64,000 nucleotides of DNA from Aralia elata (lineage: Eukaryota > Streptophyta > Magnoliopsida > Apiales > Araliaceae): the NCBI GenBank assembly GCA_034770075.1, contig CM068379.1, positions 16,057,506-16,121,505 of the forward strand, in the 5' to 3' direction. Below the pieces are notes generated by a model. The model was not told the origin of the DNA. It searched no databases and worked only from the letters and a program-made list of their open reading frames with translations. Each line of letters opens with the position of its first letter. Position 1 is the first letter of the stretch. Below are positions 36,721 to 49,158 of this stretch, piece after piece. The translations under genes and the position numbers were made by a program.

Positions 36721-37770
36721 CACTCAAAAATAAAAAACTTAAGCTAGGAAATAAAACTACATTATTTTTACTAAGGTTTTATTAAGTAATGTTAACTAAG
36801 TTTGGTTCAGGTATGTCTTAGATTACTTTCCCCCACACACATATATATATATACACACACACGTTGTGATGCTATTAATTTATAAGTACTAAAAATAATA
36901 CTAGAAGATTAAAATAATATCCTAATTAAGTCTATTAATTACTAAGCCTCAAATAGTAAACACAGATTGCATGATGTTCACTATCATACTTTTCGATAAA
37001 CAGAAGTAACTCATGCGAGTGAAAATGAATTTCATTCTTATATAAGATTGTGTTCTTCATTTGTAAAAGTAAGTTGTAGTTAAATTTTACAGTAGTTAAC
37101 ATGGAATTTTCCAACTATACTATCTATAACTATAAATTTAACTAGGCATTGGAGGAAACTAAATATCTAAACTAAAATCCAAAATGGATGTCAATGTGTT
37201 TCCAACTTTAACTGGTCGAGATTCCATTAATTTAGAGAAAGATAGGTTGAGGACAAATGAATTTAATTATCAATGTAATTACTATATCAATAGAGCTAAT
37301 TGAATTAGTCTCACGTCAAACTATAGAATGCTATAATGCTATATATTTTTAGGGGGAAAATGATCCTGAAACTTAAAGCTAACTGCAAAAGGATACTGAA
37401 TCATCCCCTACTATCAAATATTATATAGGACTTGTATTTTGTGTTGTCTAATAATTGCATAGAAAACTTGTTAAATTAAAGAAAAAAGAATTTTGCTACC
37501 CAAAAAAAAAAATTGACCTCTAATTTGTTTATATGAGAAGATGGAGAAACCAAAAAATACAACTTACGCAAATTTTAAAATTGAAACATAAAGTTACCGG
37601 ATAACAATTAATGATCACCTAAATTAAAGAATTAAAAAACTAGTGGACTCGTATGGGATGGGATCTTGTTAGTTGTTAGTACAGCTGTTCTATACAAACG
37701 CGAAAGTAAAGCATCAAGACAGTGTAGCATTCACCCACTATAAGACCTTGTTTATCAAGTAAAATACTTG

Positions 37771-37784
37771 ACAACAACAACAAC

Positions 37785-37848
<64 letters not shown>
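37771..37848. repeat. (AAT)n microsatellite (copy B)
   Basis: About 78 bases beginning ACAACAACAACAACAAT and then pure AAT. Longer than the matching array at 5711-5775. Confidence 0.95.
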
Positions 37849-37850
<2 letters not shown>

Positions 37851-39666
37851 CGCTCTCTTTTACTAAAAGAGTCTTATTTATCAAATTTTTTTGTTTTAAA
37901 AAATTAAAGTCCTCTATTGATAATTATAAAATAACATAATATTCTAAAGTGTGTCATTTATTATCATGTCATCACTATTAAATTAACAGCTTATTGATTT
38001 TATCAATAAATATTAAACAAAATTACTTCCATAATATTAGTAAATGGGATACTTTTTGTGCAACTGAGATAGGTATTACATTCATTCCAAAATATAAGAT
38101 CATCATTAACTTGTTAACGTCAATTCAAGACATTTTCAAACAAAAAAATTAACATAGACTTATTTAATTTTAGTCAATTCAAAGATGAATGTTGTACACT
38201 AGCTAAGAAGTACTATTAATTATAAGATTTATTGTTTTATAACTTGTAATAAATTTTATCAATTTTAAATAAGTATGGAGCTTGAAACATTGAGTGAATG
38301 TTTCAAGTGAAAAAAAAAGGAAAGGAAAACAAGGAATTAAAGTATATAACTATATAATTATTGTAACTTTCTTTTTACCATCTATTACTTTTTTAAAATT
38401 GTTCTTGATATTAGATTTATATTAATCAGATATATGTTCATTAAAATATTTTTGTTATAAAGTTTTAGGTGGGGTGGAAATATGTGGCTCAAGTGCTCAA
38501 CTAAGAAATTTAATTCACTCATTCATTTCAAAGACAAAATGAGCAATGAAGTGCAAGTGGAGTTAAACTTTTCCTTTCATTCCAAACAAAGCCATAGTGG
38601 ATGAATCTACTTTAGTGAAAAGTAAGTTTCATATTCCTGTCCAAACAGTGGAAAAGAAATCCAGCTTGGTATGTTCCTATAGGGCTGTACATATACATTA
38701 CATCACTGACTAGATAGATATTGGATTAGAGGTGCCATGTCTCATCTCAAGACTATCAATTATTGTATGTATTTAGCTATCAAGTCCAATACTACATGTA
38801 CACTCCTTGCTTTGTCAGAAAGATAACAACTCTGATTTAACTAGGTAGGTACATACCAAGTTGCAGGCAGATCCTAAAAGCAAATTAAAAAAACCCATGC
38901 ACCTCAATGTTAATTTGGATTTTTCCCTATACAAGAATTTTGATGATTCATTTTCCACATTGCACGTATTTTTACACATTTTAAATATTCCTTTTGGTTT
39001 ATAGGTTGTCAATTTGATAGAATTGGTTTTGGTGCCATTTATTATGCCTTTGTACTTAATATAGAAGTGTAAAACAAATCAAGTTATTCCAAAACTCAAC
39101 TCGTGTTTGGCTCGTTTGTAGCTTGTTCAAGATCAACTTGTAAAAAAAAAATAAAAAAAAAAAAAAAAGTCAAGTGATGAGAAATGGAAAAGCCTTCCCT
39201 TTCCAACTCCACTCACATTTTTATGTTTTCATGGTCCTCAATTATTCCAATAAATCATTTTCAACTAAAAAATAAAGTTGCACTAACTTCTAGACTTTGA
39301 ATTTCATGGAATAAGCATAAAAAAAAGTGCAACTATAAAAGATAGGAAGAAAAATAATGAAAAAGGAACAAATAGATTAAAATTTCAAAGTGCTAAGGAG
39401 TAAGGACAAAGGGTATACAAAAAATACTTCCTTTTCCAAATACATTAATGATATCTACACTAATTTCCATGGCTCTCACTCAATTCCCCATCCCCCTTTC
39501 AACCTTGAAGAACAATTGAGATAGTGAAAGACAAGGAAACTTCAAACACAAACACAAACTCATATATTCCTTGCTTATTCTTATGAAAATACAATTGCCT
39601 TCTCATAACTATTTTTTCTTGCCAAATGGATAAATAAAAACGCGAAACGGCTCTTAAATATTAAAA
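37849..39666. other. 3' flank of PIP2, no gene
   Basis: AT-rich sequence downstream of the aquaporin stop codon, including a poly-A stretch near 39140-39168. No second gene is recognised. The PIP2 3' untranslated region should lie in the part nearest 39666. No clear AATAAA position can be chosen with confidence. Confidence 0.45.
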
Positions 39667-41791
39667 TCAAGCATTGCTCCTGAAAGAGCCAAGGGCTTTA
39701 ATGGCACCTGCTCTCAATATGAATTGGTGATAGAATGCTGCAATGGCTGCACCAATGAAGGGTCCAGCCCAAAATAGCCACTGCAAAAAGAAAACAAAAA
39801 ACAAAGAAAAGTATAATGTTAGGGGGGGAACTTAACTTAAGGTGCCAAAACAAAATAACATCTAAAGGTTATTAGGGCAACTGAGTAAACTCACTTGGTC
39901 ATCCCAAGCCTTGTCCTCGTTGTAAATCACAGCAGCTCCAAGACTCCTCGCAGGGTTAATGCCGGTGCCGGTGATGGGGATGGTGGCCAAATGAACCATG
40001 AACACGGCAAATCCAATTGGGAGAGGAGCCAGTACCTTAAATTCAAATTTTAAAATTAAAATTAATTTTAATTGATATAAACTTATCCTAAACTTGCAAA
40101 AATATTAACAATTCAGTAATCTAAAAAGAATTATATACAAAATATTATTAAACAATATACTAATGATATAATAAAATATTAAAAAAAATTATTTAAAATT
40201 AATATAACTATCATTGTGTGATACTCTTTCGCATAAATTAATTTTATTTTTTACTTTAATTTTTTAAGGGTGGTGGTGGGGAATTATTTTCTGAACTAAC
40301 TAATGATACAATGAGACAAGAAAGGTACATAATTTATCTTTTAATAAATGGAGGTAGACTCCAAAGAGACAGTGAGATCTGAAGAATAAAGTAACCACAT
40401 AATTTGAGAAAGTGAATCAATGTCCAAAATGTGATTGATTACCACAACCACATGATCTCCACTCCAACTCAAGATAGCACATGCTACCAGTTACATCCAC
40501 ACTTTTACCATATCCAAACATAATTTTATTTATGTAGTGTACATGTATGTTTGGATAGATTCACGTAAATAATTTTTTTATTATCCCTCATAAATATCTA
40601 AAAGATTAGCAAGAACAAACGAGGGACAGCCTAAATCAAGAGCAACGGATTTTATAAATAAGAAGATATTATTTTTTGATTTTATTTCTTTTCACTTGCA
40701 CTTTCTGATTCCAAACAAAGTCTGCATATACTAAACATGGTATGAAACAGTTAGTAATTGAGTAAACTGCATAATAAATTATTATTCTAGCCTTTTTGTG
40801 ATATTTACCACTCTCCCTCATCCCTAATTTTCCTCTTCACTTTCTTATTTTTATTGGTTTTATAAATTTAAATTTGAAGCATATTTATCAATTAAATAAA
40901 TCCCGCGCGAATCGCACGTGTATGAAGACTAGTTATTATAGATTATTATTGGAAATAAAAAGGCAGTTGGAAATGGAGTAATGATATGCTACATACAGGA
41001 ACATGGGAATCTCTGGCGTTCCTCTTGGGATCAGTAGCTGAGAAAACAGTGTAGACAAGAACAAAAGCTCCGATGATCTCGGCCGCCAATCCGGTGCCTG
41101 TGCTGTATCCGTCGTTCAGCCCATTGGCCCCACCGCCGTACCTCTGGTAATGAGACTTCTGGAAAGCCTTAACCAGCCCAACACCACATATGGCCCCTAA
41201 GCACTGGGCTACCATGTACATAATGGCTCGGACCAGTGACACTTTCCGGGCCAAAAACAACCCAAATGTAACTGCTGGGTTTATGTGACCCCCTGCACCA
41301 TAACCAAACTTGCTTAGCTAGCTTGATCCAAAAGTCAAACTCTATACTAGATTTCTTAATTACTCCCTTAATAGTTTCATAAATAATGTCACGTTCAAAA
41401 TACAAATACATACAAAAAATGCACTCCCCATTAGGCCATTACCATTATATATATATTGAAATATGAAATTGTCATTGATTATTTCTTCAATCTTAATTTT
41501 AATTTGGGTGTTATTTAAAAAATTTTGTAAATTTAGACATTAATTTACCTTATATAATTTTAGAGATTACGGGATCTCAAACGTCTTCATATCAATTTAT
41601 CAACAACATAATTATATCTTTTTACTCGTCATAAAATATATATGTACAAGGTTTAATATTTTTTGTTGACTATTATTTTTTTTTTCAAAATTGTTGAGCT
41701 CTCGTTATATCTAATTTTTAAGTATGATTTTTTATGAAAGTGATTTTTAAAAATAAAATCCAACTTTTAAAATAAATAAATATATATACAA

Positions 41792-41876
<85 letters not shown>

Positions 41877-42526
41877 TATAAATGTGTCATATAATAAACA
41901 TCTTAAAGATATATGTCATTTTTAAACCACGACACTCAAATTAGGACTAGTTAGGGACCAAGAATCTTGTGAATCTAGAGCCAGTAACTTAAATGTAAAA
42001 GCTTTAAAATTGGTCCAAATATTTCCAAAACTAAAATAGACTCAAAGTATCCATAAAAATTGAAATCCATATATATATTCTAAACCAAACAAATATATAG
42101 ACCGAAAAAGTTTTTTATACGAAAAATATTAAGCAATTAGACAGAAGTACTCTAATTACCCGGCAGTACTATATCCAAATTTTGCAGTAAAACCTGAAAA
42201 GAGAGAAAATTAAACCCACCAGAGATACCGGCGGTGCAGTAAACAAGGACAAAGATCATGCCGCCAAAAGCCCAAGCAATACCCAGAATTCCGACACCCC
42301 CGCATTGGTCCCCATCATTGGTTGGATCAATCTGGCTCTTGTAACCAATCACGGTCAATACCGTAATGTAAAGGAACAAAAGGGTGGCAATGAACTCTGC
42401 AATGAGAGCTCTGTAGAAAGACCACTGTGTTAGCTCATCCGGGTCAAACAGCGCCACCGGTGGCGGCTCGTGGTAGTCCTTGGTGGAGAATGAGCCGTGC
42501 TCCGCCACCTCTACGTCTTTTGTCAT
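39667..42526 (-). CDS. PIP2: Plasma membrane intrinsic protein, PIP2-type aquaporin
   Basis: Four exons on the minus strand: 42526-42220, 41292-40997, 40035-39895 and 39780-39667. All three introns (927, 961 and 114 bases) have GT...AG ends, and the joined frame is 858 bases, giving 285 residues. This is the usual exon layout and length of plant PIPs. It should be a six-helix channel of the plasma membrane carrying water and possibly hydrogen peroxide. Visible landmarks: NPA motifs at 107-109 and 228-230; selectivity filter F87, H216, T225, R231; loop A cysteine C75; gating residues D28, E31 and H199; phosphorylation-type serines S121 in loop B and S280/S283 at the C-terminus. The short N-terminus and long C-terminus (G-S-F-R-S-N-A) indicate PIP2 rather than PIP1. 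The start at 42526 gives the PIP2-like opening M-T-K-D-V. It is intact, with no stops or shifts. Which PIP2 member it is cannot be told. Confidence 0.96.
41778..41879. repeat. Compound (CA)n(TA)n(CA)n microsatellite in PIP2 intron 1
   Basis: CA repeats, then about 45 bases of TA, then CA again. It begins about 20 bases beyond the point that corresponds to the end of copy A at the N gap. Confidence 0.95.
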
Positions 42527-42690
42527 ATTAACAAGAGATATGTGTGTATAGAAATGATATAGAGAGAGAGAGAAATAAGCAGAGGAGTTTTTGAGAGAAA
42601 AGGTGGGAGTGGAGTGGAGTGGAGTGGGAAGTGAAAGGATGAAGGGGTATATATGGAGAGGGAAGGGGAGTGGAGAATATTTATAACTTT
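42527..42690 (-). promoter_or_regulatory. PIP2 5' leader and core promoter region
   Basis: On the minus strand the region upstream of the ATG is pyrimidine-rich (CTCTCTCTCT next to the start, then four CACTC repeats, CACTCCACTCCACTCC). CATATATAC at about 42645-42654 and TATAAATATT at about 42674-42684 are candidate TATA boxes. A pyrimidine-rich leader of this kind is common in highly expressed plant genes. The transcription start is not determined. Confidence 0.5.
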
Positions 42691-43460
42691 AATTAAGCAA
42701 TAGTACTCTTTTCGTCCCAAAACAAAAGAGTTTAAATATGAGTGTATTTGAATTTTATTTATTTATATATTTATCTATTATTGAGGGTCAAAATATAAAT
42801 AAGTAAAATTTAAATACACTCATGTTCAATTTTCATGTCCACATAAAATTTTTGAAAACAAAATCACATTTGTAAAATTTTAGAATATTAAAGATATATA
42901 TATATATATATATATATTAGTCTATAGAATCTAAATATAATAAGTTGTTAATTTTGTAACACAGTATATTTACAAATTTATGATGTTAAATTTATGGACA
43001 TATTGTCATTTTATTTTATTGTTATTAAAAAATATTTTTTTTGTGTGATAACAAATTTAATAAATAAGACTCTTTTTGTAGTATTTCCTGTTCATTCTAA
43101 ATTATAAAATAGCAAAACATTTTAATACGTGCTACTTATATTTTGGTTAGATTTATTACCATAACGCGATTAATATTATGTTTCTAATAAATATTATATA
43201 AAGATATGTTTAAAGAAAATTGTATAAATGAGCGTTTAAATTGTATATATCAAAATTTGAAATACTAATAACAATTATGATTTGTGAGAAGTGTAGTAAT
43301 GGGGAGGCGAATCATAATAATAATGTTTGCCGTCCATGGCACGACTAGTATTAGTGTCTACCTAGTTTGCTTTAATTTCCCTGACCCAACGGACACTACT
43401 CGGGTGGGCCACCATCTATTTTATCTTCCACACATTTTTGCGCAATAAAATAATAAATTA
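42691..43460. other. Upstream intergenic DNA of PIP2
   Basis: AT-rich, no gene seen. The block 42725-42840 (GAGTGTATTT...ATTTAAATAC) resembles 47360-47480, a dispersed repeat. A TA microsatellite lies at 42896-42917. The distal promoter of PIP2 would be here. Confidence 0.4.
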
Positions 43461-43462
43461 TA

Positions 43463-43721
43463 TTCCCTCCGTCCCAAATTAATTGCATTTCTAGGATTTT
43501 TTAAAGTCAAATTAACTATTTTTAAAACTAATCTTTTTACTATTTTTGCTAACATATAGGTGAAGATATTATAACCAAAAGAAAGTATATACAATTTATT
43601 ACTAATTTCAATTTTTATAATTTTAGAAATATATTTATATATGTTTAATTATTAATTTTAAAAATAGTCAATTTGACTTAAAAAAAATTCTAGAGAAGCA
43701 ATTAATTTGGAACGGAGGGAG
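43463..43721. mobile_element. Stowaway-type MITE, copy 1
   Basis: 259 bases with terminal inverted repeats TTCCCTCCGTCCC / GGAACGGAGGGAG, flanked by TA on both sides (target duplication). The repeat pairing extends through CAAATTAATTGC / GCAATTAATTTGG and AAAGTCAAATT. Non-coding. It would be moved by a Tc1/mariner transposase supplied elsewhere. A nearly identical copy lies at 46383-46640. Confidence 0.93.
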
Positions 43722-43723
43722 TA

Positions 43724-44235
43724 TAAGGACTGTGTATGACTTGGAAATACAATATGAGATGTATTAATTCGTGTATATAAATACATAATTTTTTTCGAAA
43801 CATTAAAGTATAATATACGTCTTAGACACACAAATTTTTATGTGTGACATAATTTTAATTGATAAAATTATAAAATATCAAAATAATTATGATAAAAATA
43901 ATAAAATGTTAAAATTATCAATAATAAAAATCTTTTAAAATATTAAAACACGCAGAAACTTGTGTGTATCCGTAACACTAACTTACCCTCTTTTCACTTA
44001 TGTAAAAACACATACACAAACATGATGCTCACTAAAAATGACAACGATAAAATGTTATTGCATGTCACATAACATTCTAGCAAAAGTTTGTTAGATTTTT
44101 TGTATAAAAATCAAGTTTATTTCAAAGTCAAGAATATTTTATTTTCCTTATCAATTAATATTTTTATTCTTGTAAAATATCTTGTGTCTAAGTCCACTAA
44201 ACTTTATAGAGGGAAGGTAAATATGAATTGACTAA
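43724..44235. other. AT-rich intergenic DNA
   Basis: Nothing recognised beyond simple AT-rich sequence. Confidence 0.4.
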
Positions 44236-44618
44236 GGGGGTGTTTGATAAAAACTGAATGAATCTGAATCTGAATCTGAATGAGTTGAATCTGAATCTGA
44301 ATGAAAAAAGTTGTTTGATAATTGACTTGTCTGAAACATCTAAATGACAGAATTTTATTATTTTACCCCTCTAAAAAAATTCAAAATTATTGTAAAATTA
44401 TTTAATATTACTTAATATAATAGTTAATATTTTTTTATAATTTTTTAATTTTTTTTTAAAAAAAATTACCCATTCAGCTGCTCATTCAGCCATTCAGCCA
44501 AAAAAATCTGACATAGCCATTCAGTTCAACTATCTGACCGATTCAGCCATTCAGACCAAAACAAACGCACTTACCGATTCAGCCATTCAGCTCCATTCAG
44601 CTCTAAACAAACACCCCC
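44236..44618. mobile_element. Tourist-type MITE (PIF/Harbinger)
   Basis: 383 bases with ends GGGGGTGTTTG and CAAACACCCCC, flanked by TAA on both sides, the classic three-base target duplication of PIF/Harbinger elements. Just inside the ends are short repeats: TCTGAA several times on the left and its complement (ATTCAG) many times on the right. The whole element can therefore fold back. Non-coding. Confidence 0.9.
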
Positions 44619-44869
44619 TAAGTCTTATTGACTAAGTCCTAATTTTGTTGGAGATTTTTTATTACCAATTTTTACTCCATTAGTCACGTTGAGTGAATTT
44701 AGTTGGCACTCTTCTATTATATATTTATGAGACCTTTTCTCTCATAAAGAATGATGATACATATCGCTCTCTCAATCTTCATCTATAAATTATCATGTGT
44801 TTCTATTTTCGTATAATTATAACATTATTTCAGTGGCAAGTGGCATGGTCATCTATAAAAATAAAGTTT

Positions 44870-45110
44870 TGCTATCTATTTTCGTTCTAAAATTAGAGAT
44901 ATATTTATAAAACGACGATTTTTAAGGATAATTTTATATTCTCAAATATATTTTTAGTATTAACTAGAAATTAAGTTGGGGTAGTGTGATATTAAAAATA
45001 ATACTAAAAAAATAATGACAAATTAAGAATATCATGTCACTTTATAATTCTAACTTCTAAAATAGAAATGTATCTTTAATTTTGGAACGGACTAAAAAGG
45101 AAAATGTATC
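44870..45110. mobile_element. Decayed inverted-repeat element, possible Stowaway relic
   Basis: Left CTATTTTCGTTCTAAAATTAGAGATATATTT pairs imperfectly with the complement of the sequence around 45062-45105 (AAATGTATCTTTAATTTTGGAACGG). Ends and target duplication cannot be fixed. Beyond it, a second fragment reads AAATGTATCTCTAATTTTGAAAC. Confidence 0.4.
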
Positions 45111-46382
45111 TCTATTTAGCAAAAAAAAAAAATGTATCTCTAATTTTGAAACAAAAGAAGTATTTGCGAAAGTTTTTTGCTGAATTAGGATTGCGATATA
45201 TCAATAAATAAAATTAGAGAGAATCATAAGATTGACTCATTATATTAAATTTATCACTAAAATATTATCAAATTGGCTTATTATATTAATTTATTATTAA
45301 AATATTATTAATTTCATGTAACTCGTAATAAAAAAATTAACCTATTAAATCACAAGATATATATTTTTTTTTATAAAAATATTAGGTGTCTTGAATTTTT
45401 ATTATATGATATCTTATAGAGAATTCATTTCGAACATACGATTACATAATGTTAGTGCCATAACACGAGGAAAATGAGTACATTAGTACAATCGAGCAGT
45501 GGAGCAGTATTAAAGAGTGTGTGTGTGTATATATATGCAGTGGTAAGATACGTGTAGAGGTGCCATTGGATCGTGAAGGCTAAAGAAGATACGGACGGTG
45601 ACTACATAATCTTTCTTTAAAGATGAACACGTGTACGACTCTGAATCAGTCGTGTTGGTTTTTTCTTCTAGATGTTTCGGCGACCTGGATTTGGATATAT
45701 GGCGCAGAATTTCTTGGCGGTAGAAGTATATGGGGATGTCTTCGGAGATGAGAAATATGGGTCCCCCACCCTGCTGGATAAGAAGAAGTTGGTAAAATAT
45801 ATAAAATAAATGAATATATCAAGGTTTTCAAAGTTTTCCTATAAAAAAAACTTTAAAATAAAGAAGATAATTTACAAATTTAAAATTAAAATAAAATTGT
45901 TTAAATTTGAAATACAATGCAATTAATAATTATTTAAATTTTAAATACGATGTAGATTGTTACAAGTACTCCTTTTATCACATCAAAAGATATTTAAAAT
46001 ATAAAAATAATAAAAATTATCAGTATGTTTGAAGTACACAAAAAAAATTTAAATAATATATAAAGACTATTTTACATTCGAAAATATGAATCTAAGGTCT
46101 ATTAGTTTTAAGAAAATAAAATCATAGTAATATATTTATGTGAAAAAATATACTTAAATCATCTTTTATATGACTAACGAAGTACTCGTACAATATTACT
46201 ATTTAAAATTTTCAAATTTTTTATTTTTTATCAATTAAATTTTTTGAACTATTGTCAAAGCCAACTTTATGTAGAAACACATCCTATTTTTTCAAACATG
46301 CCAGTTTCAATATATAGAAACTCTTTCCAAATCTGTCTACCAAATTCTCATAATTAATTACACAAAGACTACATAATTTATA
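45111..46382. other. Intergenic DNA with one less AT-rich patch
   Basis: Mostly AT-rich. Around 45540-45790 the composition is more balanced (GGTGCCATTGGATCG, GGCGACCTGGATTTGG). An open frame of 61 codons on the minus strand there has no recognisable domain, so no gene is called. Confidence 0.4.
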
Positions 46383-46640
46383 TTCCCTCCGTCCTAAATT
46401 AATTGCATTTCTAGAACTTTTTAAAGTCAAATTGACTATTTTTAAAACTAATCTTTTTACTATTTTTGCTAACATATAGGTGAAGATATTATAACCAAAA
46501 GAAAGTATATACAATTTATTACTAATTTCAATTTTTATAATTTTAGAAATATATTTATATATGCTTAATTATTAATTTTAAAAATAGTCAATTTGACTTA
46601 AAAAAGTCATAAAAAAGCAATTAATTTGGGACGGAGGGAG
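46383..46640. mobile_element. Stowaway-type MITE, copy 2
   Basis: 258 bases, TA target duplications at both ends, terminal repeats TTCCCTCCGTCCT / GGGACGGAGGGAG. Internal sequence is nearly identical to copy 1 in the same orientation, 2.9 kb away. Confidence 0.93.
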
Positions 46641-46783
46641 TACATGCATTTACTTATTATTTTTTTGACAATTGACTTTGTCAGAAAAATAATATAATTA
46701 GATATTAACTGTCTTGAAACAATTATAAAAATATAAATTATATTTTTTTTGATAACTTCATTTTTTGTCAATTAATTTTAATA

Positions 46784-47071
46784 CTCTCTCGGTTCCATAT
46801 TAAGTGTCTTTTTAGAAGAAAAAAAATTTGTTCCAATTTATTTGTCGTTTACAACTTTCTAGGAGAATAAATTATTTACTTTCCCATATCACCCCTAACT
46901 TTTCTCATTGTCCCAAGAATTTTTCTCCCTTGTATTAATAGTTTTTAACTTCCCATAAAGGGGTAGTAATGAAATTTCATACAAATTTTAATTATTAAAT
47001 GATAGTATTAAATGACTTTCTTAATTCATGTGCATGAAGTTAAAACGACACTTAATATGGAACCGAGGGAG
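46784..47071. mobile_element. Stowaway-type MITE, different subfamily
   Basis: 288 bases flanked by TA. Terminal repeats CTCTCTCGGTTCCATATTAAG / CTTAATATGGAACCGAGGGAG, extending to GTGTC / GACAC. The internal sequence is unrelated to the other two Stowaway copies. Non-coding. Confidence 0.9.
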
Positions 47072-47079
47072 TATTACAT

Positions 47080-47315
47080 CTATTCTAAAATATAAGATTA
47101 TTATTGATTTTTAAAATCAATATAAGATGTTTTTAAACTCAAAATTGACATTATTTTTTTTAATTTTTTATAAACTATATAAAAATTATTACTTATTTTA
47201 AATTTATTATTACATAATTTTCAATAAATTATTTTAATTTTAAATATAAAAATATCTAAAATTAATTTTTTAAAAGTAATACTAATTTTACAATTTGTAA
47301 CGGTGAAAGTGTTTT
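47080..47315. mobile_element. Decayed Stowaway-like relic
   Basis: Begins ATCTATTCTAAAATATAAGATTATTATTG and ends with an imperfect complement around 47270-47310 (AAAAGTAATACTAATTTTACAATTTGTAACGG). It belongs to the same loose family as 50775-51210. Boundaries are uncertain. Confidence 0.45.
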
Positions 47316-47860
47316 TTATTTATTTATAGATTAGTAGTCAAAAACTCTATGTAGACATGAAAATTAGATATGAGTGTATTTAAATTTAAATTATTTATAT
47401 TTTGATCATCAATGGTAAATAAAAATATAAATAAATAAAATAAAATTTAAATATATTTAAATTTAATTTTTATGTTCAATTTTTATATCTGTCCAAAAAA
47501 GAGGTCGTTAGGACTACATACACAGCCTGATGCAACGTTTTCCTTTTCCAACAAGAAGCCGTTAGTGGGGCCAACAATAACGATAACGTGTGACATGCTG
47601 CAGTAGCCTTTTCCATCAACATGGGTTCCGATTCCCTACAGCACATGCATTATACCAAACCAAACCGTGACTACTCACATTAGCCCTACTCCCTTTGTCT
47701 CAATATGCAAATGCATCTGTCACTCTTTCTTTTATTTGTTTACGAAAATGATACACGCGTACGTGAATATGTGATTAGATTAAATTGCGATTCACGTAAA
47801 AATATATAAAATAATATAAAATAAATTATGATAGAGTTTATTTTTAACTTCTATTTATTT

Positions 47861-47891
<31 letters not shown>

Positions 47892-48109
47892 CACAATTAT
47901 GATTTAATTGACAAGACTCTTTGTTTTCAAAAAAACAAACTTTTAATACGCTATCATATAACATTATGATACTTACTGTGAGACATAGAGATTATAATTA
48001 ATGATATTCATATTCTTAATTTTATTATGAGATCATTTGATAGAACAAACTAAAAACATAAAATAACAAAAATAAAAAGATGATAATAATATCAAATGTA
48101 TGTGTATGC

Positions 48110-48141
<32 letters not shown>

Positions 48142-48904
48142 TATAATAATAATAATAATAATAATCATCTGAAAGAGGAACTTACAATTTAATTAATTAT
48201 TAAATTAGTAGATAATTGTAAAATCAACTAACTTAAATTGAAATAAATTTCAATCACCAAGAAAAGAGAAGAAAAAAAAAAGAAACATATAAGAAAGATA
48301 GTCCGTACCTCGACTCTGAGTCCAAACTTATAAATTATAATAATTCATTAGACTTGGATCATAATCTTTTAGAAAACAAAATGTTGTGCAATAAATTATA
48401 GAAATTATTATTTTCACAAGTAAATTTTGATATTTCATAAGTATCCTCTTGTATGAATGTATGATTTATTTATTATTTATGCGAGAGTAAATTTATGAAA
48501 ATATCACTTTTATTTGTGAAATATAAACTCCCTAAGTTATTATTCCGTTTCCAATTAATCCAATCTTTTCTATTCCCCGCGGACAAGCTTGCCAACAAGC
48601 AAAAGAAATTTCATTCATTAATTGGCTTGGCCTTTGAAAAATTAATGCACCAACTAAATAATTTAAGCAATTTATGGCAGAATGATAAATATTTTTCTTT
48701 AAAGAAAAATGATAATAGAAAGAGAATTGAAGGTGTCATTGGAAAAAGTGATATGGACCGTTTTGTTACATATTCTTTTTAAATTATTTTGTTAGCATAA
48801 CATTATTATTTGTTATATATGATGATAAAATTATATCAATATTAAATACCAATATACGTGAATACATTTGATACGAATAAATAAGAAAGAATCTACACAT
48901 TACT
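47316..48904. other. Intergenic DNA with microsatellites
   Basis: No gene is supported. There are TA runs at 47870-47890, a (TG)n(TA)n run at 48100-48140, and AAT repeats at 48142-48165. A 95-codon open frame at 48495-48782 (plus) has no recognisable domain and no codon-bias support that I can see. Confidence 0.4.
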
Positions 48905-49158
48905 TGTTGGGGTATTTCATACGATGATACTTGCGATGGTCTGATGGGTATTCGAGTGAAAGGTGCATATTGTGGGATATTTTGCATAAATTCCACATCA
49001 GATAAATTCAAGAGTGTAGACAAGTTAATAACTATAGCAGAGTCTCAACTTAATAAGTTAACTTTTTAAATAAGAAGGTAACCCAACATGCTCATTGGAC
49101 CAGTCTACATAGGTGTCACTGCGTTAGTGATAAATTAATGTGGAATAGATCGTACAAA
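48905..49158. repeat. Direct repeat, left member
   Basis: Contains ATTTCATACGATGATAC, CACATCAGATAAATTCAAGAGTGTAGAC, AATAAGTTAACTTTTTAAATAAG and AGATCGTACAAATTT in that order. The same order recurs at 49525-49978. Element type not identified. Possibly the ends of a small retroelement. Confidence 0.7.

Larger units (their letters stand above)
32086..41757. repeat. Large duplication, copy B
   Basis: Counterpart of 1-9885. It shows the same order of internal repeats, microsatellites and PIP2 exons. Here the exons are in frame and intact, so copy B is taken as the reference version. Beyond 41757 there is no match because copy A ends in the N gap. Confidence 0.93.

Noticed and set aside
42523..42720. 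65-codon minus-strand frame upstream of PIP2
   Set aside because: It covers the pyrimidine-rich 5' leader and core promoter. Its composition is simple CT repeats.
48495..48782. 95-codon plus-strand open frame
   Set aside because: AT-rich sequence with no domain, promoter or splice evidence. Within chance length for this composition.
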